From NCBI RefSeq assembly GCF_040958095.1, contig NC_091195.1, positions 24,053,123 to 24,117,122 of the forward strand: 64,000 bases of DNA, given 5' to 3'. The notes beneath the pieces are model-generated. The model worked only from the letters and a program-made list of their open reading frames with translations, ran no database searches and was not told the origin of the DNA. This DNA is from Procambarus clarkii. Taxonomy: Eukaryota; Arthropoda; Malacostraca; Decapoda; Cambaridae. Positions 22,190 through 35,000 of this stretch are shown here, piece after piece; the stretch's first letter is position 1; each line of letters opens with the position of its first letter. A program made the translations under genes and the position numbers.

Positions 22190-25100
22190 TAGAAAGGGAG
22201 AGCACGATAGGGGCGGGCCAAGGGACGTCGGGCACGGAAGAGCAGGACGGGGGAAGAGATCACATAACCATCAGACAGCTCAGATCCGGCTCTATGTTTT
22301 GGATCCCAGTCCAGATCGGGGACGTGGAGGTCAAGGCGATTGTGGATACAGCGGCCGTGGTCACCATTATCTCCCAGGAGATCCATCAACGGTTGAACCC
22401 ACCACCCCAGGTGATACAACACATAACCTTAAGCACGGCGGGGAAACAAATGCACCTTACGGGAACACTGGTGGGCCCCATCTCCTTGCTGGTTGCGGGA
22501 CGGGAATACACTGTGGGAGTGTATGTGGCGCCTATTGCAGACGACATGTTGCTAGGGCTCGATTTCATGAAAAGATACGGTGTTAGTATAGCCCTAGACA
22601 AGTCTCAAATGATATTACAGGGACAGGTGATTCCTATGAAGCTAGAGACGAAAGAGGAGCCTGACCCTAACCTAGCTCCGTGCATCGCTAAGGTAGCAGT
22701 GTTCCAACACACTGTTATCCCACCACATTCAGTGGCCAGGGTCAAATGTGAAATGGACAAAAGTATGCCCCAGTGTATAGTGGAGCCCCTGGAGGATGGG
22801 CAGGTGCCAGTGGTTCGCACACTCCATCAGGAGGGAGAATTCCTGAAGGTATGTGTACTCAACGTAACAGGGCAGAATATCACATTAAAGAGGCGGATGC
22901 ATGTGGCCAATGCAGAGGCAGTATGGGAAATTTTACCGGGGCCGGGCCCAGCGGTAGCAGCAAGGGCAGTGGGGAGGGTACGAAGTGAAACTCAAGTCAA
23001 ATTACCTCCCCATATGATGACCATGGTACAGGACGTCGAGGAAACGCTGTCAGCAGAGCAGGCAAGCCAACTGACCCACCTGTTATGGAACTTCCAGGAC
23101 ATCTTTGCCGCAAGTGAATTTGACCTGGGATCATTCAAGGAGGTATCTCACCGCATCGACACGGGTAATGCAAGACCTGTGAAGCAAAAAATACGACGAA
23201 CATCCGCATGCTTCGCACAGGAGGAGAAAGGACACCTTCAGCGCATGCTCGATGCGGGCATCATCCAACCGTCAGTATCTGAGTGGGCATCGGCACCAGT
23301 TCTGGTAAGGAAAAGGGATGCGTCAGTTCGGTGGTGTGTAGACTATCGAGGGTTGAACTCTCGCACCATAAAGGACGTGTACCCACTCCCTCTAGTCGAT
23401 GAGTGCCTGGACACCTTGGCGGGAAACGAATGGTTTAGCAAGCTAGATGCCAACTCGGCATATTATCAGATCAACATAGCAGAAGAAGATCGGAAGAAGA
23501 CGGCATTCATAACGAAATACGAACTGTTTGAATTTAAGAAAATGGCCTTTGGTCTTTGTAATGCTCCGGCTACCTACGCCAGGGTTATGAACTTGGTGTT
23601 GCGGGAGCTAAATTGGGAAACTGTGCTAGCATTCTTGGATGACATCCTGGTGCTGGGCGATTCATTCCAAAGCCACCTCTCCAACCTAGCACAGGTATTT
23701 GCGAGATTCAGAACCTATGGTTTACGCCTGAAACCACAAAAATGCGCCCTCTTTAAGAAACGGGTTGAGTTCTTAGGCAGGATGGTCAGCAGGGCAGGAC
23801 TAGAACTGGGAAAAGAGGCGATAGACACAGTGGTGAAATGGCAGAAGCTGGGATCATCCAAAGACGTGGAAAGATTTCTGGGACTGGCCAACTACCATCG
23901 GACCTTCATAAAGGGATTTGCAGAGTTAGCCGCACCCCTATTCGCACTGACCGGCGGAAACAGATTCGAATGGGGAGACAAGCATCAGGAGGCTTTTGCA
24001 GCTATCAAAATGGCCTTAACTACAGCTCCGGTGCTGGGATTACCTAATGGACATGACCCCTTCATCCTGGACACCGATGCCTCCGACTGGGCGATAGGAG
24101 CGGAGCTGCTACAGGTTTAAGAGAAGAAAGAAAAGGTAATTGCTTATGCCAGTTTCGCATTGACCCCAGAACAGAGAAGGTATTGCACCACGAGGAAAGA
24201 GCTATTGGCAGTAGTCAGGTTTACCAGGCTGTTCCGGCACTATCTCTTGGGGCGGCCTTTTACCATACGCACTGACCATGGCAGCCTGGTCTGGCTGGTT
24301 AGGTTTAAGAACCCCCAGGGCCAACTAGCACGTTGGCTGGAGGAGCTGAGCCAATTTGATCTAAAAATCCAGCATAGAGCAGGTAAAAAACACAACAATG
24401 CAGACTCTTTATCCAGGGAGGGAGGCACTCAACAGGCATGTACCCACTTTCGCCAGGACGTGCCAGTGCAGGACCTGCCGTGTGGAGGATGCCCATACTG
24501 TCGCAGGGCACATCAGAACTGGGCGACCTTCCAGGAGACGGTAGATGACGTCGTCCCACTGGCTACGGGGTCGCTCAGATGTGCATGTAACGTTCAGATC
24601 CGGGGGACGATTAGACGCGTGAGCACTATAGCCCCTATTCAAGACTGGTGGTCGGAGGATTCCAACTTGGCTGTCTTCCCATGGGACCCTGGTGAAGATG
24701 GCCGAAGAAAGCCTGCCGAGACGCTTTATAAGGAAGAAGACGCAGTGGCCCCAGAAGTAGTAGACATTAGGATCATCACCAGAACAACGGCGGACAGGCT
24801 AGGGTTGCATTTACTCGAGTTACAGGAGCGGACGGAGAGAGACCCGGACATGAGAATGGTAAGAGAATGGGTGGGAGGCCGTCAGCCAACAGAAGGGGAC
24901 CTGTTCGAGGCCAGCCCTGCAACAAAATACTACTGGTTAAACAAAGAAGCACTTCTCATGGAAAATGGGCTTTGGTGGTGGCACAAAGTAGATCAGGGGG
25001 GAGCCGCCCAGAAGCTTTTGTATGTACCCAGCAGCCTGAGGCAGGAGGTACTGAATCTGTGCCATGATATACCTGATATGGGCCACCAGGGCCGGAATCG

Positions 25101-26313
25101 CACAATGGAGCGGGTCAAAGCAAGGTACTTCTGGTACGGGCTATCAACGGATGTCGCAAATTACGTGGCATCATGCCACCACTGTAGTATGAACAAAAAA
25201 GCATCCAAGACCAGCAGGCATGAGCTGCTTAAGTACCAGGCGGGTGCACCAATGGAAAGGGTACACTTGGACATTCTGGGACCATTGCCTAAGACTCCGA
25301 AAGGCAACGAATATCTCCTGGTAATGGTAGATCAGTTCACTAAATGGATTGAGTGTGTGCCACTACCGTCCCAGACGGCAGAGAACACCGCCCGAGCAGC
25401 ACTCGATGGGTTCTTCACCAGGTTCGGGTATCCGTTTGAAATCTTCACCGATCAGGGCAGGAATTTTGAAAGTGACTTGTTTACGAAGCTCTGCGAATTG
25501 ATGCACATCCACAAGGCCCGTACTACCGCCTACAGGCCGTCGGCGAATGGGCAGGTGGAAAGGTATAACAGAACCATCATGGATGCATTGCGGTGTTATG
25601 CCAGTTCCCAACATGACAGCTGGGACACCTATATTCAACACATAGCAGGGGCCATCAGGTCTAGTGTGAACCGACAGACGGGGTTCACGCCCAACAAGTT
25701 AATGCTCGGTTGGGAAACCAACCAGCCAATAGATTTAATGTACCCCCGGGAGGTGCAACTTCAATCAGATGCAGTACCTTACCTAGCAAATTTGCAGAAG
25801 GAAATTGAGAAGGCGCATGGACTGGCACGGAAGTCTCTATCCACGAACCAGGAACGAATGAAGAGAGATTATGACCTACGGGCACGGCTACAGGTCTATG
25901 AGAAAGGGGACCTGGTTTACCTGCTAGACACGGCACAGGTGAAGGGGCAGTGCCGGAAGCTATCACCGCAGTGGAAGGGCCCAGGCGTCATCATCCACAA
26001 GTTCTCATCTTGCTTATTTAGGGTCAAGCTCCAGAATGACAACATCACAGCAAATCATGATAAACTAAAGAAGTGCAAGGACCGTACATGCCCGGGCTGG
26101 ATTGAGAAGTTTAAACATCATATGTCACAGGTTCAGGACCCAGTGGGAGGGCCATATAAGGACCTTTACTGTGTGTGTCGGCAACCATACGATGGAAAGT
26201 TTATGGTGCAATGCGATATGTGCGCGGAGTGGTTCCATGGGGTCTGCGTGGGAGTGACTCTGGCGAGTGTACGGTCAAAACCAGAGTATGCATGTCCTCG
26301 GTGTGAGCCATAA
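22138..26313 (+). CDS. Gypsy-1 Pol: PR-RT-RH-IN-PHD, one nonsense codon
   Basis: Reached by -1 frameshift. Protease with V-D-T-A-A-V-V (active-site D at about 22345; D-T-A in place of the common D-T/S-G). RT with R-W-C-V-D-Y-R-G-L-N (about 23332), F-G-L-C-N-A-P-A-T (23550) and F-L-D-D (23635). RNase H starts F-I-L-D-T-D-A-S-D and is cut by TAA 24118-24120, after which the same frame resumes (E-L-L-A-V, R-T-D-H-G-S-L, A-D-S-L-S-R). Integrase with an H2C2 zinc region (25070-25195), then D (H-L-D-I-L-G), D (F-T-D-Q-G-R-N-F) and E (Q-V-E-R-Y-N-R), D-D-E complete. After a G-P-G-V module the chain ends in a PHD finger (26164-26310). It replicates and integrates the element; all catalytic residues that I can check are present. 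Confidence 0.93.
26164..26310 (+). other. PHD finger at the integrase C-terminus
   Basis: All eight zinc ligands of a C4HC3 PHD finger are visible: Y-C-V-C-R, Q-C-D-M-C, W-F-H-G-V-C-V-G-V, Y-A-C-P-R-C. The wording Y-C-V-C-R-x-P-Y-D and W-F-H-G-x-C-V-G-V resembles PHF8/KDM7-type fingers that read H3K4me3. Many Gypsy integrases carry a chromodomain at this place; here a PHD finger takes it. Binding specificity is inferred. Confidence 0.85.
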
Positions 26314-26378
26314 GAGCAGAAAAAGAAAAAAAAAGAAAAAAGGAAAGGGAATAGTGTAGTGTATGCAATGTTGAAACA

Positions 26379-26462
26379 GTTCGTGTATAGTGCAAAGATA
26401 ATACGGGTAATAATCGTAATGTTCGTGTACAGTGCAAAGATAATACGGGTAATAATTGTAAT
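26379..26462. repeat. 42-bp tandem duplication in the Gypsy-1 3' UTR
   Basis: Two copies starting GTTCGTGTA, at 26379-26420 and 26421-26462, with two differences. It lies between pol and the 3' LTR. Confidence 0.9.
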
Positions 26463-26555
26463 AGGACCCATTCATGAAAATAGACTTTTTTTTACAAAAA
26501 AAGACATGTTGTATATAGTGAAACGTTTTCCCTCCAACATACCCATTGTTCTATA

Positions 26556-26568
26556 GGGACGGGAGGAG
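26556..26568 (+). promoter_or_regulatory. Gypsy-1 polypurine tract
   Basis: GGGACGGGAGGAG directly before the 3' LTR, the expected plus-strand primer site. Confidence 0.75.
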
Positions 26569-26923
26569 TGTAGAGGGAACCACATTCAAAGTGCCCGCCA
26601 AGGAGACATTTTACAGTATAGGCAGGGCTGTGCCCTGATTGGTGGACGACGACGGCGCACGGCCTACCCGCGCGGCAGCCCGCGCAGGCCGAGTGGGCCA
26701 GATTTGAACTGCATGTGACCCAACGCGGACGACGCCTGCCCGGCACCACTGGCACTTAGGATATGTGCCCATAGGACCCCTAAGAGGCATTGACTCCCTC
26801 TGTCCTACCCTTCCTGAGGAGCCTAGACTTGCTCCACCTACCCTACCAGCTCTTCCTCTCCCTACGACGACAGGTCCAGGTGAATTACTGTACTATTGTT
26901 GTAACACGTGGGTCACCTCTACA
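26569..26923 (+). repeat. Gypsy-1 3' LTR
   Basis: 355 bp, followed by target duplication ATAC at 26924-26927. Confidence 0.95.
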
Positions 26924-26989
26924 ATACTTTTTATTTTCTTCTCCGAGGCTATGGGTCCCCACATTGGCACCAGAGGTGGTACCCTCACA

Positions 26990-27089
<100 letters not shown>

Positions 27090-29002
27090 CTTTTTAGACA
27101 CTCAACCCACCAGGGGACTCGAACACTGGCCAACAAGGTGGCAGTTGCATGCTGTATCCACTACGCTATACTTCAAAGCCATTAAGAGAGGTAGGATTCT
27201 GGGGTATTTAACCAACCAGAACTCAAATCCTCTCCCAGGCGATGAGATAGTGTGGGACCTCGGATGCTCTTTCATCGGTTCCTGTTATATGGGAAAACTC
27301 AGTGCTAAATGCTTAATGCACAGACTACCCTATTCCAGTAGCTGAAGTTTATAACTTTTTAGACACTCAACCCACCAGGGGACTCGAACACTGGCCAACA
27401 AGGTGGCAGTTGCATGCTGTATCCACTACGCTGTACTTCAAAGCCATTAAGAGAGGTAGGATTCTGGGGTATTTAACCAACCAGAACTCAAATCCTCTCC
27501 CAGGCGATGAGATAGTGTGGGACCTCGGATGCTCTTTCATCGGTTCCTGTTATATGGGAAAACTCAGTGCCAAATGCTTAATGCACAGACTACCCTATTG
27601 CAGTAGCTGAAGTTTATAACTTTTTAGACACTCAACCCACCAGGGGACTCGAACACTGGCCAACAAGGTGGCAGTTGCATGCTGTATCCACTACGCTATA
27701 CTTCAAAGCCATTAAGAGAGGTAGGATTCTGGGGTATTTAACCAACCAGAACTCAAATCCTCTCCCAGGCGATGAGATAGTGTGGGACCTCGGATGCTCT
27801 TTCATCGGTTCCTGTTATATGGGAAAACTCAGTGCCAAATGCTTAATGCACAGACTACCCTATTCCAGTAGCTGAAGTTTATAACTTTTTAGACACTCAA
27901 CCCACCAGGGGACTCGAACACTGGCCAACAAGGTGGCAGTTGCATGCTGTATCCACTACGCTATACTTCAAAGCCATTAAGAGAGGTAGGATTCTGGGGT
28001 ATTTAACCAACCAGAACTCAAATCCTCTCCCAGGCGATGAGATAGTGTGGGACCTCGGATGCTCTTTCATCGGTTCCTGTTATATGGGAAAACTCAGTGC
28101 CAAATGCTTAATGCACAGACTACCCTATTCCAGTAGCTGAAGTTTATAACTTTTTAGACACTCAACCCACCAGGGGACTCGAACACTGGCCAACAAGGTG
28201 GCAGTTGCATGCTGTATCCACTACGCTATACTTCAAAGCCATTAAGAGAGGTAGGATTCTGGGGTATTTAACCAACCAGAACTCAAATCCTCTCCCAGGC
28301 GATGAGATAGTGTGGGACCTCGGATGCTCTTTCATCGGTTCCTGTTATATGGGAAAACTCAGTGCCAAATGCTTAATGCACAGACTACCCTATTCCAGTA
28401 GCTGAAGTTTATAACTTTTTAGACACTCAACCCACCAGGGGACTCGAACACTGGCCAACAAGGTGGCAGTTGCATGCTGTATCCACTACGCTATACTTCA
28501 AAGCCATTAAGAGAGGTAGGATTCTGGGGTATTTAACCAACCAGAACTCAAATCCTCTCCCAGGCGATGAGATAGTGTGGGACCTCGGATGCTCTTTCAT
28601 CGGTTCCTGTTATATGGGAAAACTCAGTGCCAAATGCTTAATGCACAGACTACCCTATTCCAGTAGCTGAAGTTTATAACTTTTTAGACACTCAACCCAC
28701 CAGGGGACTCGAACACTGGCCAACAAGGTGGCAGTTGCATGCTGTATCCACTACGCTATACTTCAAAGCCATTAAGAGAGGTAGGATTCTGGGGTATTTA
28801 ACCAACCAGAACTCAAATCCTCTCCCAGGCGATGAGATAGTGTGGGACCTAGGATGCTCTTTCATCGGTTCCTGTTATATGGGAAAACTCAGTGCCAAAT
28901 GCTTAATGCACAGACTACCCTATTCCAGTAGCTGAAGTTTATAACTTTTTAGACACTCAACCCACCAGGGGACTCGAACACTGGCCAACAAGGTGGCAGT
29001 TG

Positions 29003-29030
29003 CATGCTGTATCCGAGGTCCCACACTATC
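29003..29030. other. Orientation switch in the satellite array
   Basis: At about 29014 the sequence passes from the forward unit (...GCTGTATCC) to the reverse strand of a unit at a different phase (GAGGTCCCACAC...). ATCC is shared by both partners at the join, so 4 bp of microhomology mark the junction. Confidence 0.9.
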
Positions 29031-32000
29031 TCATCGCCTGGAAGAGGATTTGAGTTCTGGTTGGTTAAATACCCCAGAATCCTACCTCTCTTAATGGCTT
29101 TGAAGTATAGCGTAGTGGATACAGCATGCAACTGCCACCTTGTTGGCCAGTGTTCGAGTCCCCTGGTGGGTTGAGTGTCTAAAAAGTTATAAACTTAAGC
29201 TACTGGAATAGGGTAGTCTGTGCATTAAGCATTTGGCACTGAGTTTTCCCATATAACAGGAACCGATGAAAGAGCATCCGAGGTCCCACACTATCTCATC
29301 GCCTGGGAGAGGATTTGAGTTCTGGTTGGTTAAATACCCCAGAATCCTACCTCTCCTAATGGCTTTGAAGTATAGCGTAGTGGATACAGCATGCAACTGC
29401 CACCTTGTTGGCCAGTGTTCGAGTCCCCTGGTGGGTTGAGTGTCTAAAAAGTTATAAACTTCAGCTACTGGAATAGGGTAGTCTGTGCATTAAGCATTTG
29501 GCACTGAGTTTTCCCATATAACAGGAACCGATGAAAGAGCATCCGAGGTCCCACACTATCTCATCGCCTGGGAGAGGATTTGAGTTCTGGTTGGTTAAAT
29601 ACCCCAGAATCCTACCTCTCTTAATGGCTTTGAAGTATAGCGTAGTGGATACAGCATGCAACTGCCACCTTGTTGGCCAGTGTTCGAGTCCCCTGGTGGG
29701 TTGAGTGTCTAAAAAGTTATAAACTTCAGCTACTGGAATAGGGTAGTCTGTGCATTAAGCATTTGGCACTGAGTTTTCCCATATAACAGGAACCGATGAA
29801 AGAGCATCCGAGGTCCCACACTATCTCATCGCCTGGGAGAGGATTTGAGTTCTGGTTGGTTAAATACCCCAGAATCCTACCTCTCTTAATGGCTTTGAAG
29901 TATAGCGTAGTGGATACAGCATGCAACTGCCACCTTGTTGGCCAGTGTTCGAGTCCCCTGGTGGGTTGAGTGTCTAAAAAGTTATAAACTTCAGCTACTG
30001 GAATAGGGTAGTCTGTGCATTAAGCATTTGGCACTGAGTTTTCCCATATAACAGGAACCGATGAAAGAGCATCCGAGGTCCCACACTATCTCATCGCCTG
30101 GGAAGAGGATTTGAGTTCTGGTTGGTTAAATACCCCAGAATCCTACCTCTCTTAATGGCTTTGAAGTATAGCGTAGTGGATACAGCATGCAACTGCCACC
30201 TTGTTGGCCAGTGTTCGAGTCCCCTGGTGGGTTGAGTGTCTAAAAAGTTATAAACTTCAGCTACTGGAATAGGGTAGTCTGTGCATTAAGCATTTGGCAC
30301 TGAGTTTTCCCATATAACAGGAACCGATGAAAGAGCATCCGAGGTCCAACACTATCTCATCGCCTGGGAGAGGATTTGAGTTCTGGTTGGTTAAATACCC
30401 CAGAATCCTACCTCTCTTAATGGCTTTGAAGTATAGCGTAGTGGATACAGCATGCAACTGCCACCTTGTTGGCCAGTGTTCGAGTCCCCTGGTGGGTTGA
30501 GTGTCTAAAAAGTTATAAACTTCAGCTACTGGAATAGGGTAGTCTGTGCATTAAGCATTTGGCACTGAGTTTTCCCATATAACAGGAACCGATGAAAGAG
30601 CATCCGAGGTCCCACACTATCTCATCGCCTGGGAGAGGATTTGAGTTCTGGTTGGTTAAATACCCCAGAATCCTACCTCTCTTAATGGCTTTGAAGTATA
30701 GCGTAGTGGATACAGCATGCAACTGCCACCTTGTTGGCCAGTGTTCGAGTCCCCTGGTGGGTTGAGTGTCTAAAAAGTTATAAACTTCAGCTACTGGAAT
30801 AGGGTAGTCTGTGCATTAAGCATTTGGCACTGAGTTTTCCCATATAACAGGAACCGATGAAAGAGCATCCGAGGTCCCACACTATCTCATCGCCTGGGAG
30901 AGGATTTGAGTTCTGGTTGGTTAAATACCCCAGAATCCTACCTCTCTTAATGGCTTTGAAGTATAGCGTAGTGGATACAGCATGCAACTGCCACCTTGTT
31001 GGCCAGTGTTCGAGTCCCCTGGTGGGTTGAGTGTCTAAAAAGTTATAAACTTCAGCTACTGGAATAGGGTAGTCTGTGCATTAAGCATTTGGCACTGAGT
31101 TTTCCCATATAACAGGAACCGATGAAAGAGCATCCGAGGTCCCACACTATCTCATCGCCTGGGAGAGGATTTGAGTTCTGGTTGGTTAAATACCCCAGAA
31201 TCCTACCTCTCTTAATGGCTTTGAAGTATAGCGTAGTGGATACAGCATGCAACTGCCACCTTGTTGGCCAGTGTTCGAGTCCCCTGGTGGGTTGAGTGTC
31301 TAAAAAGTTATAAACTTCAGCTACTGGAATAGGGTAGTCTGTGCATTAAGCATTTGGCACTGAGTTTTCCCATATAACAGGAACCGATGAAAGAGCATCC
31401 GAGGTCCCACACTATCTCATCGCCTGGGAGAGGATTTGAGTTCTGGTTGGTTAAATACCCCAGAATCCTACCTCTCTTAATGGCTTTGAAGTATAGCGTA
31501 GTGGATACAGCATGCAACTGCCACCTTGTTGGCCAGTGTTCGAGTCCCCTGGTGGGTTGAGTGTCTAAAAAGTTATAAACTTCAGCTACTGGAATAGGGT
31601 AGTCTGTGCATTAAGCATTTGGCACTGAGTTTTCCCATATAACAGGAACCGATGAAAGAGCATCCGAGGTCCCACACTATCTCATCGCCTGGGAGAGGAT
31701 TTGAGTTCTGGTTGGTTAAATACCCCAGAATCCTACCTCTCTTAATGGCTTTGAAGTATAGCGTAGTGGATACAGCATGCAACTGCCACCTTGTTGGCCA
31801 GTGTTCGAGTCCCCTGGTGGGTTGAGTGTCTAAAAAGTTATAAACTTCAGCTACTGGAATAGGGTAGTCTGTGCATTAAGCATTTGGCACTGAGTTTTCC
31901 CATATAACAGGAACCGATGAAAGAGCATCCGAGGTCCCACACTATCTCATCGCCTGGGAGAGGATTTGAGTTCTGGTTGGTTAAATACCCCAGAATCCTA

Positions 32001-35000
32001 CCTCTCTTAATGGCTTTGAAGTATAGCGTAGTGGATACAGCATGCAACTGCCACCTTGTTGGCCAGTGTTCGAGTCCCCTGGTGGGTTGAGTGTCTAAAA
32101 AGTTATAAACTTCAGCTACTGGAATAGGGTAGTCTGTGCATTAAGCATTTGGCACTGAGTTTTCCCATATAACAGGAACCGATGAAAGAGCATCCGAGGT
32201 CCCACACTATCTCATCGCCTGGGAGAGGATTTGAGTTCTGGTTGGTTAAATACCCCAGAATCCTACCTCTCTTAATGGCTTTGAAGTATAGCGTAGTGGA
32301 TACAGCATGCAACTGCCACCTTGTTGGCCAGTGTTCGAGTCCCCTGGTGGGTTGAGTGTCTAAAAAGTTATAAACTTCAGCTACTGGAATAGGGTAGTCT
32401 GTGCATTAAGCATTTGGCACTGAGTTTTCCCATATAACAGGAACCGATGAAAGAGCATCCGAGGTCCCACACTATCTCATCGCCTGGGAGAGGATTTGAG
32501 TTCTGGTTGGTTAAATACCCCAGAATCCTACCTCTCTTAATGGCTTTGAAGTATAGCGTAGTGGATACAGCATGCAACTGCCACCTTGTTGGCCAGTGTT
32601 CGAGTCCCCTGGTGGGTTGAGTGTCTAAAAAGTTATAAACTTCAGCTACTGGAATAGGGTAGTCTGTGCATTAAGCATTTGGCACTGAGTTTTCCCATAT
32701 AACAGGAACCGATGAAAGAGCATCCGAGGTCCCACACTATCTCATCGCCTGGGAGAGGATTTGAGTTCTGGTTGGTTAAATACCCCAGAATCCTACCTCT
32801 CTTAATGGCTTTGAAGTATAGCGTAGTGGATACAGCATGCAACTGCCACCTTGTTGGCCAGTGTTCGAGTCCCCTGGTGGGTTGAGTGTCTAAAAAGTTA
32901 TAAACTTCAGCTACTGGAATAGGGTAGTCTGTGCATTAAGCATTTGGCACTGAGTTTTCCCATATAACAGGAACCGATGAAAGAGCATCCGAGGTCCCAC
33001 ACTATCTCATCGCCTGGGAGAGGATTTGAGTTCTGGTTGGTTAAATACCCCAGAATCCTACCTCTCTTAATGGCTTTGAAGTATAGCGTAGTGGATACAG
33101 CATGCAACTGCCACCTTGTTGGCCAGTGTTCGAGTCCCCTGGTGGGTTGAGTGTCTAAAAAGTTATAAACTTCAGCTACTGGAATAGGGTAGTCTGTGCA
33201 TTAAGCATTTGGCACTGAGTTTTCCCATATAACAGGAACCGATGAAAGAGCATCCGAGGTCCCACACTATCTCATCGCCTGGGAGAGGATTTGAGTTCTG
33301 GTTGGTTAAATACCCCAGAATCCTACCTCTCTTAATGGCTTTGAAGTATAGCGTAGTGGATACAGCATGCAACTGCCACCTTGTTGGCCAGTGTTCGAGT
33401 CCCCTGGTGGGTTGAGTGTCTAAAAAGTTATAAACTTCAGCTACTGGAATAGGGTAGTCTGTGCATTAAGCATTTGGCACTGAGTTTTCCCATATAACAG
33501 GAACCGATGAAAGAGCATCCGAGGTCCCACACTATCTCATCGCCTGGGAGAGGATTTGAGTTCTGGTTGGTTAAATACCCCAGAATCCTACCTCTCTTAA
33601 TGGCTTTGAAGTATAGCGTAGTGGATACAGCATGCAACTGCCACCTTGTTGGCCAGTGTTCGAGTCCCCTGGTGGGTTGAGTGTCTAAAAAGTTATAAAC
33701 TTCAGCTACTGGAATAGGGTAGTCTGTGCATTAAGCATTTGGCACTGAGTTTTCCCATATAACAGGAACCGATGAAAGAGCATCCGAGGTCCCACACTAT
33801 CTCATCGCCTGGGAGAGGATTTGAGTTCTGGTTGGTTAAATACCCCAGAATCCTACCTCTCTTAATGGCTTTGAAGTATAGCGTAGTGGATACAGCATGC
33901 AACTGCCACCTTGTTGGCCAGTGTTCGAGTCCCCTGGTGGGTTGAGTGTCTAAAAAGTTATAAACTTCAGCTACTGGAATAGGGTAGTCTGTGCATTAAG
34001 CATTTGGCACTGAGTTTTCCCATATAACAGGAACCGATGAAAGAGCATCCGAGGTCCCACACTATCTCATCGCCTGGGAGAGGATTTGAGTTCTGGTTGG
34101 TTAAATACCCCAGAATCCTACCTCTCTTAATGGCTTTGAAGTATAGCGTAGTGGATACAGCATGCAACTGCCACCTTGTTGGCCAGTGTTCGAGTCCCCT
34201 GGTGGGTTGAGTGTCTAAAAAGTTATAAACTTCAGCTACTGGAATAGGGTAGTCTGTGCATTAAGCATTTGGCACTGAGTTTTCCCATATAACAGGAACC
34301 GATGAAAGAGCATCCGAGGTCCCACACTATCTCATCGCCTGGGAGAGGATTTGAGTTCTGGTTGGTTAAATACCCCAGAATCCTACCTCTCTTAATGGCT
34401 TTGAAGTATAGCGTAGTGGATACAGCATGCAACTGCCACCTTGTTGGCCAGTGTTCGAGTCCCCTGGTGGGTTGAGTGTCTAAAAAGTTATAAACTTCAG
34501 CTACTGGAATAGGGTAGTCTGTGCATTAAGCATTTGGCACTGAGTTTTCCCATATAACAGGAACCGATGAAAGAGCATCCGAGGTCCCACACTATCTCAT
34601 CGCCTGGGAGAGGATTTGAGTTCTGGTTGGTTAAATACCCCAGAATCCTACCTCTCTTAATGGCTTTGAAGTATAGCGTAGTGGATACAGCATGCAACTG
34701 CCACCTTGTTGGCCAGTGTTCGAGTCCCCTGGTGGGTTGAGTGTCTAAAAAGTTATAAACTTCAGCTACTGGAATAGGGTAGTCTGTGCATTAAGCATTT
34801 GGCACTGAGTTTTCCCATATAACAGGAACCGATGAAAGAGCATCCGAGGTCCCACACTATCTCATCGCCTGGGAGAGGATTTGAGTTCTGGTTGGTTAAA
34901 TACCCCAGAATCCTACCTCTCTTAATGGCTTTGAAGTATAGCGTAGTGGATACAGCATGCAACTGCCACCTTGTTGGCCAGTGTTCGAGTCCCCTGGTGG

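Larger units (their letters stand above)
19116..26923 (+). mobile_element. Gypsy-1: complete Ty3/Gypsy LTR retrotransposon
   Basis: 7,808 bp with 355-bp LTRs that begin TGTAGAGG and end CCTCTACA, a 4-bp target duplication ATAC, a primer-binding-type TGGCGC stretch 1 base after the 5' LTR and a purine tract before the 3' LTR. Layout: leader, gag (HhH, capsid, CCHC), -1 frameshift signal, pol (protease, RT, RNase H, integrase, PHD finger). There is no env ORF: only 255 bp separate pol from the 3' LTR. I count three LTR differences (near 19261, 19432 and 19454), so insertion is recent. Two nonsense codons (21989 and 24118) are the only breaks. Confidence 0.95.

Noticed and set aside
22143..22586. 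Alternative ORF overlapping the start of pol
   Set aside because: It is in the wrong frame relative to the protease and is a shadow of gag-pol.
26314..26568. Envelope gene downstream of Gypsy-1 pol
   Set aside because: Only about 255 non-coding bases separate pol from the 3' LTR.
29620..29700. A true tRNA gene in the satellite unit
   Set aside because: A- and B-boxes are present, but the T arm and acceptor stem do not pair well, so only a tRNA-related sequence is claimed.
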